The notes under the pieces were generated by a model. The model saw nothing but the letters and a program-made list of their open reading frames with translations, was not told where the DNA came from and did no database searches. A DNA stretch of 54,073 bases from AP-16 sp036395835. GTDB lineage: Bacteria > Pseudomonadota > Alphaproteobacteria > Rhizobiales > Xanthobacteraceae. Location: the NCBI GenBank assembly GCA_036395835.1, contig DASWCW010000056.1, positions 1 through 54,073 of the forward strand, written 5' to 3'. Within the stretch, counting starts at the first letter, position 1; each line of letters begins with the position of its first letter. Below are positions 16,136-23,831 of the stretch, piece after piece. The translations under genes and the position numbers were made by a program.

Positions 16136-17242
16136 CTATTGGCGCACCCTCGAGCCTTTCTTCGACGCCGCAGGCGGCGCATCGGGAACACGCTTGGCGA
16201 CGTACTCGGCGACGAAGCAATTGTAATACGCTGCCGCCGGGTTCTTCTTGCTGGTCGCGCACTTATCGAAGGCGTCGAGTTCGTCCTCCGTTCGATACGG
16301 CAGGTACGGAGCGATCATGTAGCGCACCGCGCCGTCCGGCGAGCCTCCGAAGCGGTCGATCCGGCCTTTCAGGCGCGGCTCGATCTCGAGAAGGATCTCG
16401 CGCAAGGTCTCGCCTTCGATGGAATTGTCGGGCAATTGGTCGAACGGCCCATCAAAGTAATTGTTCGCCCGCGCATTGCCTTCGAATACGCCGATCAGGA
16501 TTTTGCGGTCGAGCCGGTGGTCCCGGTAGAAGGCGAAATCGGTGCGCTTGCCGATAATAATGCGATCGGTGCGACGACTCGGGACGAATTCGTCGGCGAC
16601 TTTCACGGTCTCGTCGAGGATGTAGTGAAAGATCTTCAGCCTCGCGTTGTAGACGAGGAAGAAGCGAATGGCCGATTCGTCGAAGATCGGCCCGAGGAAC
16701 TTCTCGTCGGGTCCGATGGCGTTCGCCGGCGGTTTCACCTGCGACAGATCGTTGAGCACGAAAACGACGCTCTTGGGGCCGTGGGAAACCCGATAGACCA
16801 GACGTTCGACCTTTTCCACCGTGACGCCCTGCGAGGCGTCGAAAATGATATGGGTGACCGGACTTTCGTCTCGCCATTCCGACAGCTCCTCGTAATACGC
16901 AAATATCACCTTGCCTTCGTCGCGGTTGCTCGCGTCCAGCCGGATATTGCCGGCGTAGCGCTTGGCGTTGTGAAGGAAGCTGAAATAGTAATAGTTCTCG
17001 GTCGGATAGACCTTCACTCGATCGGGAAGGCTGTTCAGCACGAAAGCGAATACGGCAATCGGATCATTGATCGCAAGTGTGGTCGTGCGCGTGACTTCCT
17101 CGACATAGGCCTGGTTGGTCTCCAGTCGCGGAAGCTCCTGGCTCTGCGCCGTTGCCGTCCCGACCATGGCGATGACCACCGCGACGACGACGAAGATACC
17201 GCCCGCGCGGGCGCTCGTGCGGCGAAGGCTCACAATCGGCAT
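16136..17242 (-). CDS. Secreted hypothetical protein (368 aa)
   Basis: A hydrophobic signal segment GGIFVVVAVVIAMVGTATAQS with a good signal-peptidase site (ATA/QS) leads a soluble periplasmic domain. Recognisable pieces: NDPIAVFAFVLNSLPDRVKVYPTENYYYFSF, RYAGNIRLDASNRDEGKVIFAYYEE, DEKFLGPIFDESAIRFFLVYN and two Cys near the C-terminus (CATSKKNPAAAYYNC). I do not recognise the family. ATG 17242 has GGAG eight bases upstream; an ATG at 17263 is possible. The opposite strand also has a long open frame, but with no sensible protein features. Confidence 0.7.
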   Translation of the reverse strand: MPIVSLRRTSARAGGIFVVVAVVIAMVGTATAQSQELPRLETNQAYVEEVTRTTTLAINDPIAVFAFVLNSLPDRVKVYPTENYYYFSFLHNAKRYAGNIRLDASNRDEGKVIFAYYEELSEWRDESPVTHIIFDASQGVTVEKVERLVYRVSHGPKSVVFVLNDLSQVKPPANAIGPDEKFLGPIFDESAIRFFLVYNARLKIFHYILDETVKVADEFVPSRRTDRIIIGKRTDFAFYRDHRLDRKILIGVFEGNARANNYFDGPFDQLPDNSIEGETLREILLEIEPRLKGRIDRFGGSPDGAVRYMIAPYLPYRTEDELDAFDKCATSKKNPAAAYYNCFVAEYVAKRVPDAPPAASKKGSRVRQ

Positions 17243-17738
17243 GATTACCGCTCCGCTGTTCATCTTGGTCACCACTCGGCGCACAAATTCGTTCCGCCGC
17301 AGGCGAACTTGCGGGTGATTTCGTAAGATACTTGGTTGGACAAACCGGCGATATTGCTTTCCGGCTGGACTAGGCCGCCGACGATGCCCAAGCACAGGAT
17401 CGATGACGTTCAACTTGGCTCGCTGAATGGAACCTGAACGGCGTGACCTGCCGATCTGCCTCGGTGGGAGCTCCTAAAATGCGGTACCTTTCAGTCCTAT
17501 GGGCGGGTTGCCCGGGCCGCCCACGTCTTGCGGACGGGGATTCGGATCGTGGATGCCCGGCACAGGCCTGGGCATTACCGGGTCAAGGGCCGGGGAGAGC
17601 CGGTTCGATTTCAATCCGGCACGAGAGGTGATGCTCCGCCGCCACAGCCACCTGGAATCTGTCGCCGATCCGATGAATTTTCCTCCCAGTCGGGCCCGGA
17701 AAGGTTAGTGTCGGCTCGACCTTTCGGGGAGCGGAATC
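17243..17738. other. Gene-poor stretch, about 500 bases
   Basis: Between the secreted hypothetical protein and the 36-residue membrane peptide. Short frames here look like chance, and no stem-loop or repeat stands out. Confidence 0.35.
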
Positions 17739-17849
17739 ATGTCGGTGTATGTTTGGCAGGATGGTCGACTGCTCGGCTTCGATGCCGTCGAATGGATGAC
17801 GTGGTTGGCGGCGGTCACCGGAATTGCCTTGCTCACGCTGGCAATCTAG
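17739..17849 (+). CDS. 36-residue single-span membrane peptide
   Basis: Reads MSVYVWQDGRLLGFDAVEWM followed by a membrane segment TWLAAVTGIALLTLAI and a TAG stop. GGGGAG lies eight bases before the ATG, and the frame has sensible codon use for its length. A polar N-terminus with a Trp near the membrane edge suits a small inner membrane protein. I recall comparable tiny proteins starting with YVWQDGRL in Bradyrhizobium. Function unknown. Confidence 0.6.
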   Translation: MSVYVWQDGRLLGFDAVEWMTWLAAVTGIALLTLAI

Positions 17850-17956
17850 CACGGTAAAATTCACCGATAGACTGCGCTGGCCGTGATAGCCGGCACGGGC
17901 GCAAGCCCGCCCGCCGATCATGCCGCGGCCGTGAGCGACAACAAAATGGGCTGGAT

Positions 17957-18340
17957 ATGTTCTCCTGGCTGCGAAGCGCTGCCAACGCCGCGCAGGCTCT
18001 AAAGACAACGGCGCGTTCCGAGCCCGAGCGCAGCGAAGCCGAGTTCGAAGCCAAGCGTCGAGCGCTCGGTGTCGAGGATGCGCTCAAGGAAATTCCGGGC
18101 GTCACCGCGTCGATGCTGGTCGCCTTGGGCGAGAACGGCATCAAGACGCTGGAAGAGCTCGCCGGATGCGCGGTTGACGATCTTTACGGCTGGACGGAGC
18201 CCATGGACGATGGGTCCACGACGCACGCCGGCGCGCTCGATGGCTTCGGGCTGTCCCGTGAAGAATGCGGGGCCATGATCATCAAGGCCCGGGTGAAGGC
18301 CGGGTGGATCGAGGAAACCGCGGCGCGACCGGTGAAATAG
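17957..18340 (+). CDS. Stand-alone NusA C-terminal-domain-like protein
   Basis: 127 aa. From about residue 30 it matches the helix-hairpin-helix C-terminal repeat of alphaproteobacterial NusA: FEAKRRALGVEDALKEIPGV, MLVALGENGIKTLEELAGCAVDDLYGWTEP, then LDGFGLSREECGAMIIKARVKAGWIEE. The NusA S1 and KH domains are absent; they are replaced by a short Ala-rich leader with Phe/Trp near the start (FSWLRSAANAAQALKTTA). In full NusA this part contacts RNA polymerase alpha or antitermination partners, so a free copy could compete or act as an adaptor. That is inference. The ribosome site is weak. Confidence 0.8.
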   Translation: MFSWLRSAANAAQALKTTARSEPERSEAEFEAKRRALGVEDALKEIPGVTASMLVALGENGIKTLEELAGCAVDDLYGWTEPMDDGSTTHAGALDGFGLSREECGAMIIKARVKAGWIEETAARPVK

Positions 18341-18818
18341 TCCGGCCAAGATGGATCCGGATCCGCTTCATTCAAATATTTGAAGGCCGGCGGGTTTCCT
18401 TGGCTACAGCAACAGCCGCTAGGCAGCCAGGATTTCCTTGCTTACCCCAATGCGAGCCTTGGCGGCTTGGTTTCATCTCGGAGACGATTCTCGGGGAGCG
18501 AAGTTCTGTCCGGCACCGGTCCGCCGCCGGGCCGAAAACGGCGCGATGCGGAATCGAATGATTCGGTCGCCGCTGATATCGCGCGCCAGCCCGATGTCGA
18601 CCGCGGGAAAGCGCGCGCCCGGATTGAAAATGCGGGAGCGTAGCACCTGACCCAATGCGCGCGGGTAACCGCGTGCGAGGCAGCCTCACGACGGATTCAC
18701 CGTGATGGTGCGGAACTAAACCGACCTCCGGCATGTTGGCAGGATGAAACGGCAAGCGTGACCGCGCTGCTGTCCGCGAATTCTAAATTCCGCCAACTCC
18801 AACCTGTGTGAGACTGTC
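18341..18818. other. Gene-poor stretch, about 480 bases
   Basis: Only overlapping frames of poor composition are present on both strands (for example a minus-strand frame 18372-18755 without family features). No repeat or RNA structure was recognised. Confidence 0.35.
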
Positions 18819-19124
18819 ATGTCAGACGTTTCCGGAAGACTGAAGGATGCCTCGAGCACCGCCAAGGACAAGGCCGACGAGACCGTGGAAAGCATGCGTT
18901 CCGGCACGGTCAAAGCCGTCGATCAGGCTGCCGATACCATGCGCTCGAAGACCGCCGAGGCTATGGAGGCAGGCATGGAAGCCGTCGATCAGGTTCGCGA
19001 CGCGTCTTCCTCCCTTGGCGACGCGCTCAAAACCTCGATCGAGCGGCAGCCCTTTACCGCGATCTCGCTTGCCGCGGCCGCCGGTTTCCTGTTCGGGATG
19101 ATGTTCTTGCGCCGCCGCGATTGA
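18819..19124 (+). CDS. DUF883/ElaB-like membrane-anchored protein
   Basis: 101 aa. The long charged helix (KDASSTAKDKADETVESMRSG...) has repeated Asp/Ala/Ser heptads, including two VDQ motifs (AVDQAADTM, AVDQVRDAS). A C-terminal membrane segment ISLAAAAGFLFGMMFL ends in RRRD. ElaB/YqjD proteins have this layout and tether ribosomes to the membrane in stationary-phase E. coli; whether this one does is unknown. It belongs to the surrounding group of stress-type genes. Confidence 0.75.
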   Translation: MSDVSGRLKDASSTAKDKADETVESMRSGTVKAVDQAADTMRSKTAEAMEAGMEAVDQVRDASSSLGDALKTSIERQPFTAISLAAAAGFLFGMMFLRRRD

Positions 19125-19252
19125 GCCGTGGTGCCGGTACGTCCGTAGTCCGGGCGAAAACTGCAGCGAAGTCCGGGACCCGCGTCTGCTTCGGTTTGTG
19201 AAGGCCTGTGCGCCGGTGGGAGCGATGCCGGTGTTGCGTGGCACCAGGGCGT

Positions 19253-19759
19253 TCATCGCGCCATTTCGATTTCCTCCCGGCGCAAATATTCCAGCGTCAG
19301 ATCTCTCAGGTGATCGAGGATCCACGCCGCCATTTTCTCCTCCTCGTCCAGCGATTGCCGCAGCGAAGCCTGCGCCTCCGGCGAGCCGAGCTGCTCCGCG
19401 AGCACCAGCAGCGATTTGTAGGCGGCGATCTCGTAATGCTCGAAGGCGTAATCGGCAAAACTGCTCTTGATGATCTCGTCGCCGGCGAGTGCATGGGATC
19501 CCGCCAGCACATTGCCGAGCAAGGCCATGCCCGCGTCCTTGAGTCGGGAGCGGTCCTGATTCATCGAGCCGAGACATTCCTCGAGCCGTCGCAGCTGCCG
19601 TCCGGTCTCCTCCAGGTGCTGCCCGATGCGTGCGCACACCTGGGGATAGCGGGTCAGACGCTCGCATTGACGCTCCAGCAGTTGCTGGGCCTGCCGCTCC
19701 ATCGCGTGGGCATTCTGCAGGCCGATGATGAAGATCGAGCGCGCGTGGGGGGAGGCCAT
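19253..19759 (-). CDS. DUF892 ferritin-like protein (second copy)
   Basis: 168 aa with the family helices IIGLQNAHAMERQAQQLLE, CARIGQHLEETGRQLRRLEECL, DYAFEHYEIAAYKSLLVLAEQLG and LDEEEKMAAWILDHL. The ExxH-type carboxylate/His positions are kept in helices 2, 3 and 4, so a di-iron site is possible. The sequence is clearly different from the copy at 7132-7611, so these are old paralogues. ATG 19759 is preferred over 19780 because residues before it do not fit the family. Convergent with the DUF883-like gene. Confidence 0.85.
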   Translation of the reverse strand: MASPHARSIFIIGLQNAHAMERQAQQLLERQCERLTRYPQVCARIGQHLEETGRQLRRLEECLGSMNQDRSRLKDAGMALLGNVLAGSHALAGDEIIKSSFADYAFEHYEIAAYKSLLVLAEQLGSPEAQASLRQSLDEEEKMAAWILDHLRDLTLEYLRREEIEMAR

Positions 19760-19891
19760 GGCGATTGTGCTCCGATGCAATGCGTGCCGACGTGAAACAC
19801 GTCGGCCCTGAAAAGCGAAAATGCCGGCGAATGGAACTGGTTCCCGACGACCCGGTTGGGGTCACACCAACCCATCCAGGAGGGCAGTGCG

Positions 19892-21664
19892 ATGCGAAAT
19901 CTTGTTACGCGCGGCAAGCTCCCGTTGCTGTCGAGCGTGGCCGCCATTGCCATCGTGGGCGGCGCAGCTTGCCTCGATGCCTCAACCGCGCCGGCCTCGG
20001 CCCAGACCGAAACCCGCGTTTCGACCTCGATCGATTTCCATGCCGTGCTGCAACCGTACGGCAGGTGGCAGCACCATCAGCGCTGGGGCGAGGTGTGGCT
20101 GCCTGCGAGCCGGCCGCGCGACTGGCGTCCCTATACGCACGGACACTGGGGCTACACCGAGGAATGGGGTTGGTACTGGATCTCGGCGCAGGATGAGCAG
20201 GACTGGGGCTGGGTGGCGTTCCATTACGGCCGTTGGGTGTTCGACCCGGAAATGGGCTGGATTTGGATACCGCGCCATGAATGGGGGCCGGCCTGGGTCG
20301 ATTGGCGCCGAGGTGGGCGTCATATCGGGTGGGCGCCGCTCCCGCCCGAGGAGATCCTGGTCGAGATCGAGCCGAGACCGGATGTTTGGATCTTCATCCG
20401 CGATCGCGATTTCATCGCGCCGCGGATCAGCGAAGTGGTCCTGGAACGCCGCGAGTATGATGTGTTCATCCGCGAGACCGTCGTGGTGAACCGGACGATC
20501 ATCGAGGAGCGTCAGCGCATTGCGATCAATCCCGGAATCGAGCCGACCTTCATTGCGGCGGCGGTCGGCCGTCCGCTGCGCCCCGTCGAGGTCCGCCCGC
20601 CGGTACTGGCCGGGACGGTCGGCGTCCAGAATGCGATCGAGGTTCGCACGACCGAACGCCAGAGCGTCCGCGAAACGGTAATCGAGAAACAACAAGCGGC
20701 GATTCAGCCCGCCCGGAATGTACCGCCGCCAACGCCGCTCAGACCCGGCGAGAAGGGCCGGCTCGGCGAGAATCCGCCGGCTGCCGCCCGCCAGGCGCAA
20801 CAGCCGGGTCAGCCGAGTGCCGGGCCCGGCACAGTTGGGCAGGAACGCCAACCCGGAGCACCGGCCGAAACGCGGCGTGAACCGCCGGGCCGACCGGGTG
20901 CGCCCGGCACGGCGCAGCAACCGCCGCGCCCCGGAACCCCGGGCACTGCCCAGCAACCGCCGCGACTGGGTGCGCCGAGCACCGCGCAACAGCCGCAACA
21001 GCCCGGCAAGCCGAGCGCGGCCGAGGAGCGCAAACAACCTGGGATGCCCGAAGAGCGGCAGCGCCGCGGCGCGGAACGTCAACCCGGCCCGGCGCCCGAA
21101 CGGCGCGGCGAAACACCAAAACCGCAAGGCCGCGAGATCGGTCGCGAACAGCCCGGCGCCGCGCAAGGCGCGACCCCGCCGCCGCGTCCCGAGCAGCGCG
21201 GAGAGGCCGCAAAACCCCAGGGCCGGGAAGGCAGCCGAACCGAGCAGCGCCGTGGCCCGCCTCCCGGTGCGGCAGCCGGACGCGAGGAGCAACGCGGGCG
21301 GGCCGAGCAGCGCCCGGGTCCGAATGCGGCCGAGCAGCGTCGAGGTCCCCCGGGCGCGGAGCCGCAGCGCGGTCGGGCGGAGGAGCGCCGTGGTCCAAGG
21401 GCGACCGAACAACGCGTCCGGCCTGAGCAGCGGCTGGGTCCCAGTTCGGCCGAGCAGCGCGGCGGCCGGGGTCCGGGCGCGGAAGAGAGGCGCGGGCCGA
21501 GCGCGGCGACGCGCGAGCAGCGGCCGAGCCCGCAGCAGGGTCGCGCGCAGGAGCGCGGCGGTACCGGAATGGCACAGGAGCCGAGAGGCGGCGGCCGGGG
21601 ACCGGGAGCGGCTCCAGAGCAGAAGGGGCCGCGCGGGCCCAATCCGGCCGAGCGGCGCGAATAG
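19892..21664 (+). CDS. Secreted DUF6600-type protein with very long Pro/Gln/Arg tail
   Basis: 590 aa. A signal peptide (KLPLLSSVAAIAIVGGAACL... ASAQT) leads a Trp-rich domain (about 45-130) with YGRWQHHQRWGEVWLP, GHWGYTEEWGWYWIS, WVAFHYGRWVFD and WGPAWVDWRRGGRHIGWAPLP. This is the tandem GxW pattern of DUF6600. Residues about 130-260 form a second folded part (VWIFIRDRDFIAP, YDVFIRETVVVNRTI). The last 330 residues are low-complexity, rich in Pro, Gly, Arg, Gln and Ala (AEQRRGPPG-like units), probably disordered in the periplasm or on the surface. GGAGGG precedes the ATG. Function unknown. Confidence 0.8.
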   Translation: MRNLVTRGKLPLLSSVAAIAIVGGAACLDASTAPASAQTETRVSTSIDFHAVLQPYGRWQHHQRWGEVWLPASRPRDWRPYTHGHWGYTEEWGWYWISAQDEQDWGWVAFHYGRWVFDPEMGWIWIPRHEWGPAWVDWRRGGRHIGWAPLPPEEILVEIEPRPDVWIFIRDRDFIAPRISEVVLERREYDVFIRETVVVNRTIIEERQRIAINPGIEPTFIAAAVGRPLRPVEVRPPVLAGTVGVQNAIEVRTTERQSVRETVIEKQQAAIQPARNVPPPTPLRPGEKGRLGENPPAAARQAQQPGQPSAGPGTVGQERQPGAPAETRREPPGRPGAPGTAQQPPRPGTPGTAQQPPRLGAPSTAQQPQQPGKPSAAEERKQPGMPEERQRRGAERQPGPAPERRGETPKPQGREIGREQPGAAQGATPPPRPEQRGEAAKPQGREGSRTEQRRGPPPGAAAGREEQRGRAEQRPGPNAAEQRRGPPGAEPQRGRAEERRGPRATEQRVRPEQRLGPSSAEQRGGRGPGAEERRGPSAATREQRPSPQQGRAQERGGTGMAQEPRGGGRGPGAAPEQKGPRGPNPAERRE

Positions 21665-21806
21665 CGCCACCGCTTGTCGTGCGTACCGAGGATGACGGCG
21701 CGGTCGATCCACGCCCCAACCTCTTGCATGATCGGCGCACGGCGCTGGAGAATTGAGAACGGGAGAACTAGAATAGCGGGGCAATCGCGAACACGGGAAC
21801 GCCGCC

Positions 21807-22103
21807 ATGACTCTCTATCGAGGTGGCCGACGGACTCTTGTCGAGCCGAAAGAAGAAACAGTGCCGATCAATTGGCGTCGCGGCCTGCTTCGGGTCTGGA
21901 TGCTCATGTCCGCCGCATGGATCATGGGCTGGGCGATTTATTCGATTCTGTACGCGATGAGCGATGGGTTTAAAACGGCCGGCGATTTCCTGAGCATCCC
22001 GGTGGTGTTTTTCGGGCCGCCGATCGCCCTGCTGCTATTCGGCCTGGCTACCGCCTGGGCATTCCGCGGCTTCAAGATGGACGCGGAACCATCGGGGGAG
22101 TGA
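21807..22103 (+). CDS. Small two-span membrane protein
   Basis: 98 aa. After a charged N-terminus there is WRRGLLRVWMLMSAAWIMGW leading into a first membrane helix, a short loop MSDGFKTAGDFLSI, and a second helix PVVFFGPPIALLLFGLATAWAF followed by RGFKMDAE. Many rhizobial proteins begin directly at INWRRGL, so a GTG at 21861 could be the true start and the first 18 residues spurious. Function unknown. Confidence 0.6.
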   Translation: MTLYRGGRRTLVEPKEETVPINWRRGLLRVWMLMSAAWIMGWAIYSILYAMSDGFKTAGDFLSIPVVFFGPPIALLLFGLATAWAFRGFKMDAEPSGE

Positions 22104-22160
22104 GGAGCCGTTCCCCGCACACCGTGATGCGCTACGCCCGGGCCATGGAGAATGAGAGCC

Positions 22161-23150
22161 TCACTCCAGGACCTCGGGATTGATCACGTTCTCTCGGATC
22201 GGTTTGCCGTCGAACACGCTGAGCACGTTGCGCACCGCCTGCCCGGCCATGCGATCGACCGATTCGCGAGTAACACCGGCCATGTGCGGGGCAGTGACGA
22301 CGTTGTCGAGCGTGAGCAGCGGATTGTCCGTTGCCGGTGGTTCGCGATCGAACACGTCGATGCCGGCGCCGGCGATGACGCCGGTGGTGAGCGCCGCATG
22401 CAGCGCCGTCTCGTCGATGATGCCGCCACGCGCGGTATTGACCAGATAGGCGGTCGGCTTCATTCGCTTAAGCCGCGCGGCCCCGAACATGCCTTCGGTT
22501 TCCGGCGTCCGCGGGCAATGGATGCTGACGAAGTCGGCGCGAGGCAAGGCGGCGTCGAGATCGCCGACCGATTCGCAGCCGGCCGCGCGCACCTGATCGG
22601 CCGGGACATAAGGATCATAGACCAGTACGTTCATTTCCATGGCGAGACAGCGCTTCGCTGTCCGCGTGCCGATCCGGCCGAAGCCGATGATGAGCAAGGT
22701 CTTGTTCATGAGATCGACCGGCAGCGCGCTCAACCGCTCGCGCCAGCGGCCGGCGCGGACCAGGCCGTCGAGCTGGGCCCCGCGTTTCGCCAGCGCCATC
22801 ATCATGAACAGCGCCTGCTCGGCCACCGTGGGCGAATTGGCGGTGCCGACGACCATCAACGGGATGCGGTGACGAGTGAGCGCCGGCACGTCGACGGTGT
22901 CGTAGCCGACCCCGATCCGGGCCACGACCTGCAGCCCGCGCGCACCTGCACATTCGGCCTCGCCGAAGCGCGTCAGGCCGAGAATGACGCCGTTGACATC
23001 GCCATCCGATCGCAGCAGCGCATTGAAATCGCCCGCCGAAATCGTGGTCGCAAACGCGATCGGCTCGACGTCCTCGCGCTGCTCGAGCACGTCCCAGCCG
23101 ACGGCGCCCATGATGTTGGGAACCAGGATTCGCTTCTTGTTGCGTGCCAT
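22161..23150 (-). CDS. D-2-hydroxyacid dehydrogenase family protein
   Basis: NAD(P)-dependent oxidoreductase (329 aa) of the D-lactate/phosphoglycerate dehydrogenase superfamily. The Rossmann motif is IIGFGRIGTRTAKRC. The catalytic set is Arg in NTARGGIIDE, Glu in DVFDREPP and His in APHMAGVT. The substrate-side VARIGVGYDTVDV and NSPTVAEQALFMMMAL are typical of the phosphoglycerate/hydroxypyruvate branch. No ACT domain is present, so it is unlikely to be SerA. Substrate unknown. No obvious operon partner. Confidence 0.9.
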   Translation of the reverse strand: MARNKKRILVPNIMGAVGWDVLEQREDVEPIAFATTISAGDFNALLRSDGDVNGVILGLTRFGEAECAGARGLQVVARIGVGYDTVDVPALTRHRIPLMVVGTANSPTVAEQALFMMMALAKRGAQLDGLVRAGRWRERLSALPVDLMNKTLLIIGFGRIGTRTAKRCLAMEMNVLVYDPYVPADQVRAAGCESVGDLDAALPRADFVSIHCPRTPETEGMFGAARLKRMKPTAYLVNTARGGIIDETALHAALTTGVIAGAGIDVFDREPPATDNPLLTLDNVVTAPHMAGVTRESVDRMAGQAVRNVLSVFDGKPIRENVINPEVLE

Positions 23151-23329
23151 GTCGGAATCGGAAAACGGCGATCGGCCGTCAAAAATCTAGAAACCCGCGA
23201 GTCGGAATTCCGGAATCGGGTCTCTGCGGGGCTCAGGCCCAGAAACAGGACGACAAATACGAAAGTCAGCTCTGCGCCGTCCGTCGTCTGCCGTCCCGAT
23301 TTCTGATGCCTGTCGTCCGGTACCTGAAA

Positions 23330-23521
23330 TCACTTCCGCCGGCGTCGCTTTCTGGTTCCCAGCGAAGTTCCCAGCACGAATGCCTTTTGCCGCACCGCGC
23401 CTTCCGAGCGCCGCAGCTTGCTGGCGATCTTTCTCGCCGGAACTTTCTTGGCCAGCGATTTCAGCTGGCGGACGTCGCTCTTCGTCCACTCGCGACGAGT
23501 GATCTTTCTTCGTGCAGCCAT
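23330..23521 (-). CDS. Small basic SANT/Myb-like helix protein
   Basis: 63 aa, strongly basic. ITRREWTKSDVRQLKSLAKKVPARKIASKLRRSEGAVRQKA has the three-helix pattern of bacterial SANT-like domains, in which EWTKSDVRQLK is helix 1 and RRSEGAVRQKA the recognition helix. The tail is Arg/Lys-rich (GTRKRRRRK). Nucleic acid binding is likely. AGGAG lies seven bases before the ATG at 23521; an ATG at 23524 is also possible. Such peptides are common in Hyphomicrobiales and unstudied. Confidence 0.75.
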   Translation of the reverse strand: MAARRKITRREWTKSDVRQLKSLAKKVPARKIASKLRRSEGAVRQKAFVLGTSLGTRKRRRRK

Positions 23522-23524
23522 CAT

Positions 23525-23831
23525 CGATCTCCTGTCTGATACATTACGGTACCTCCAAATAAAGCATTTGGGCGCCGCTAGCAAGAGCCGATGATGATAA
23601 TGTTAACGTGGTCAAGATGGTTGTTTTCTGATGACCAGACCTGTTGTCAGTTGAAAAATCGCCGTGAAGTCGAGATTCAAGCTTCCAAATCGTGTCTGCG
23701 GTGATTTCGGACGGGATCCATTCCGTGTCATTAGCGACCCGCGGCTTCCTAAAGCTGATGGAGCGGGGCAATCTTCCCGATCTCGTCACGCGCGGGCTTG
23801 CCCGGCATGATGAATCGGCGCCTACGGCCTT
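23525..23831. other. Gene-poor, AT-richer stretch, 307 bases
   Basis: Upstream of the SANT-like gene and downstream of the sensor kinase. It is AT-richer than the surroundings at 23540-23700. No credible gene or terminator was found. Confidence 0.35.

Noticed and set aside
16037..17326. Plus-strand open frame of 429 codons over the secreted hypothetical protein
   Set aside because: No signal or domain features. The minus strand has a signal peptide, ribosome site and natural codon use.
19982..21808. Minus-strand frame of 608 codons opposite the DUF6600 gene
   Set aside because: Its Arg/Leu/Ala-rich sequence is the antisense of the Pro/Gln/Arg tail, with no ribosome site.
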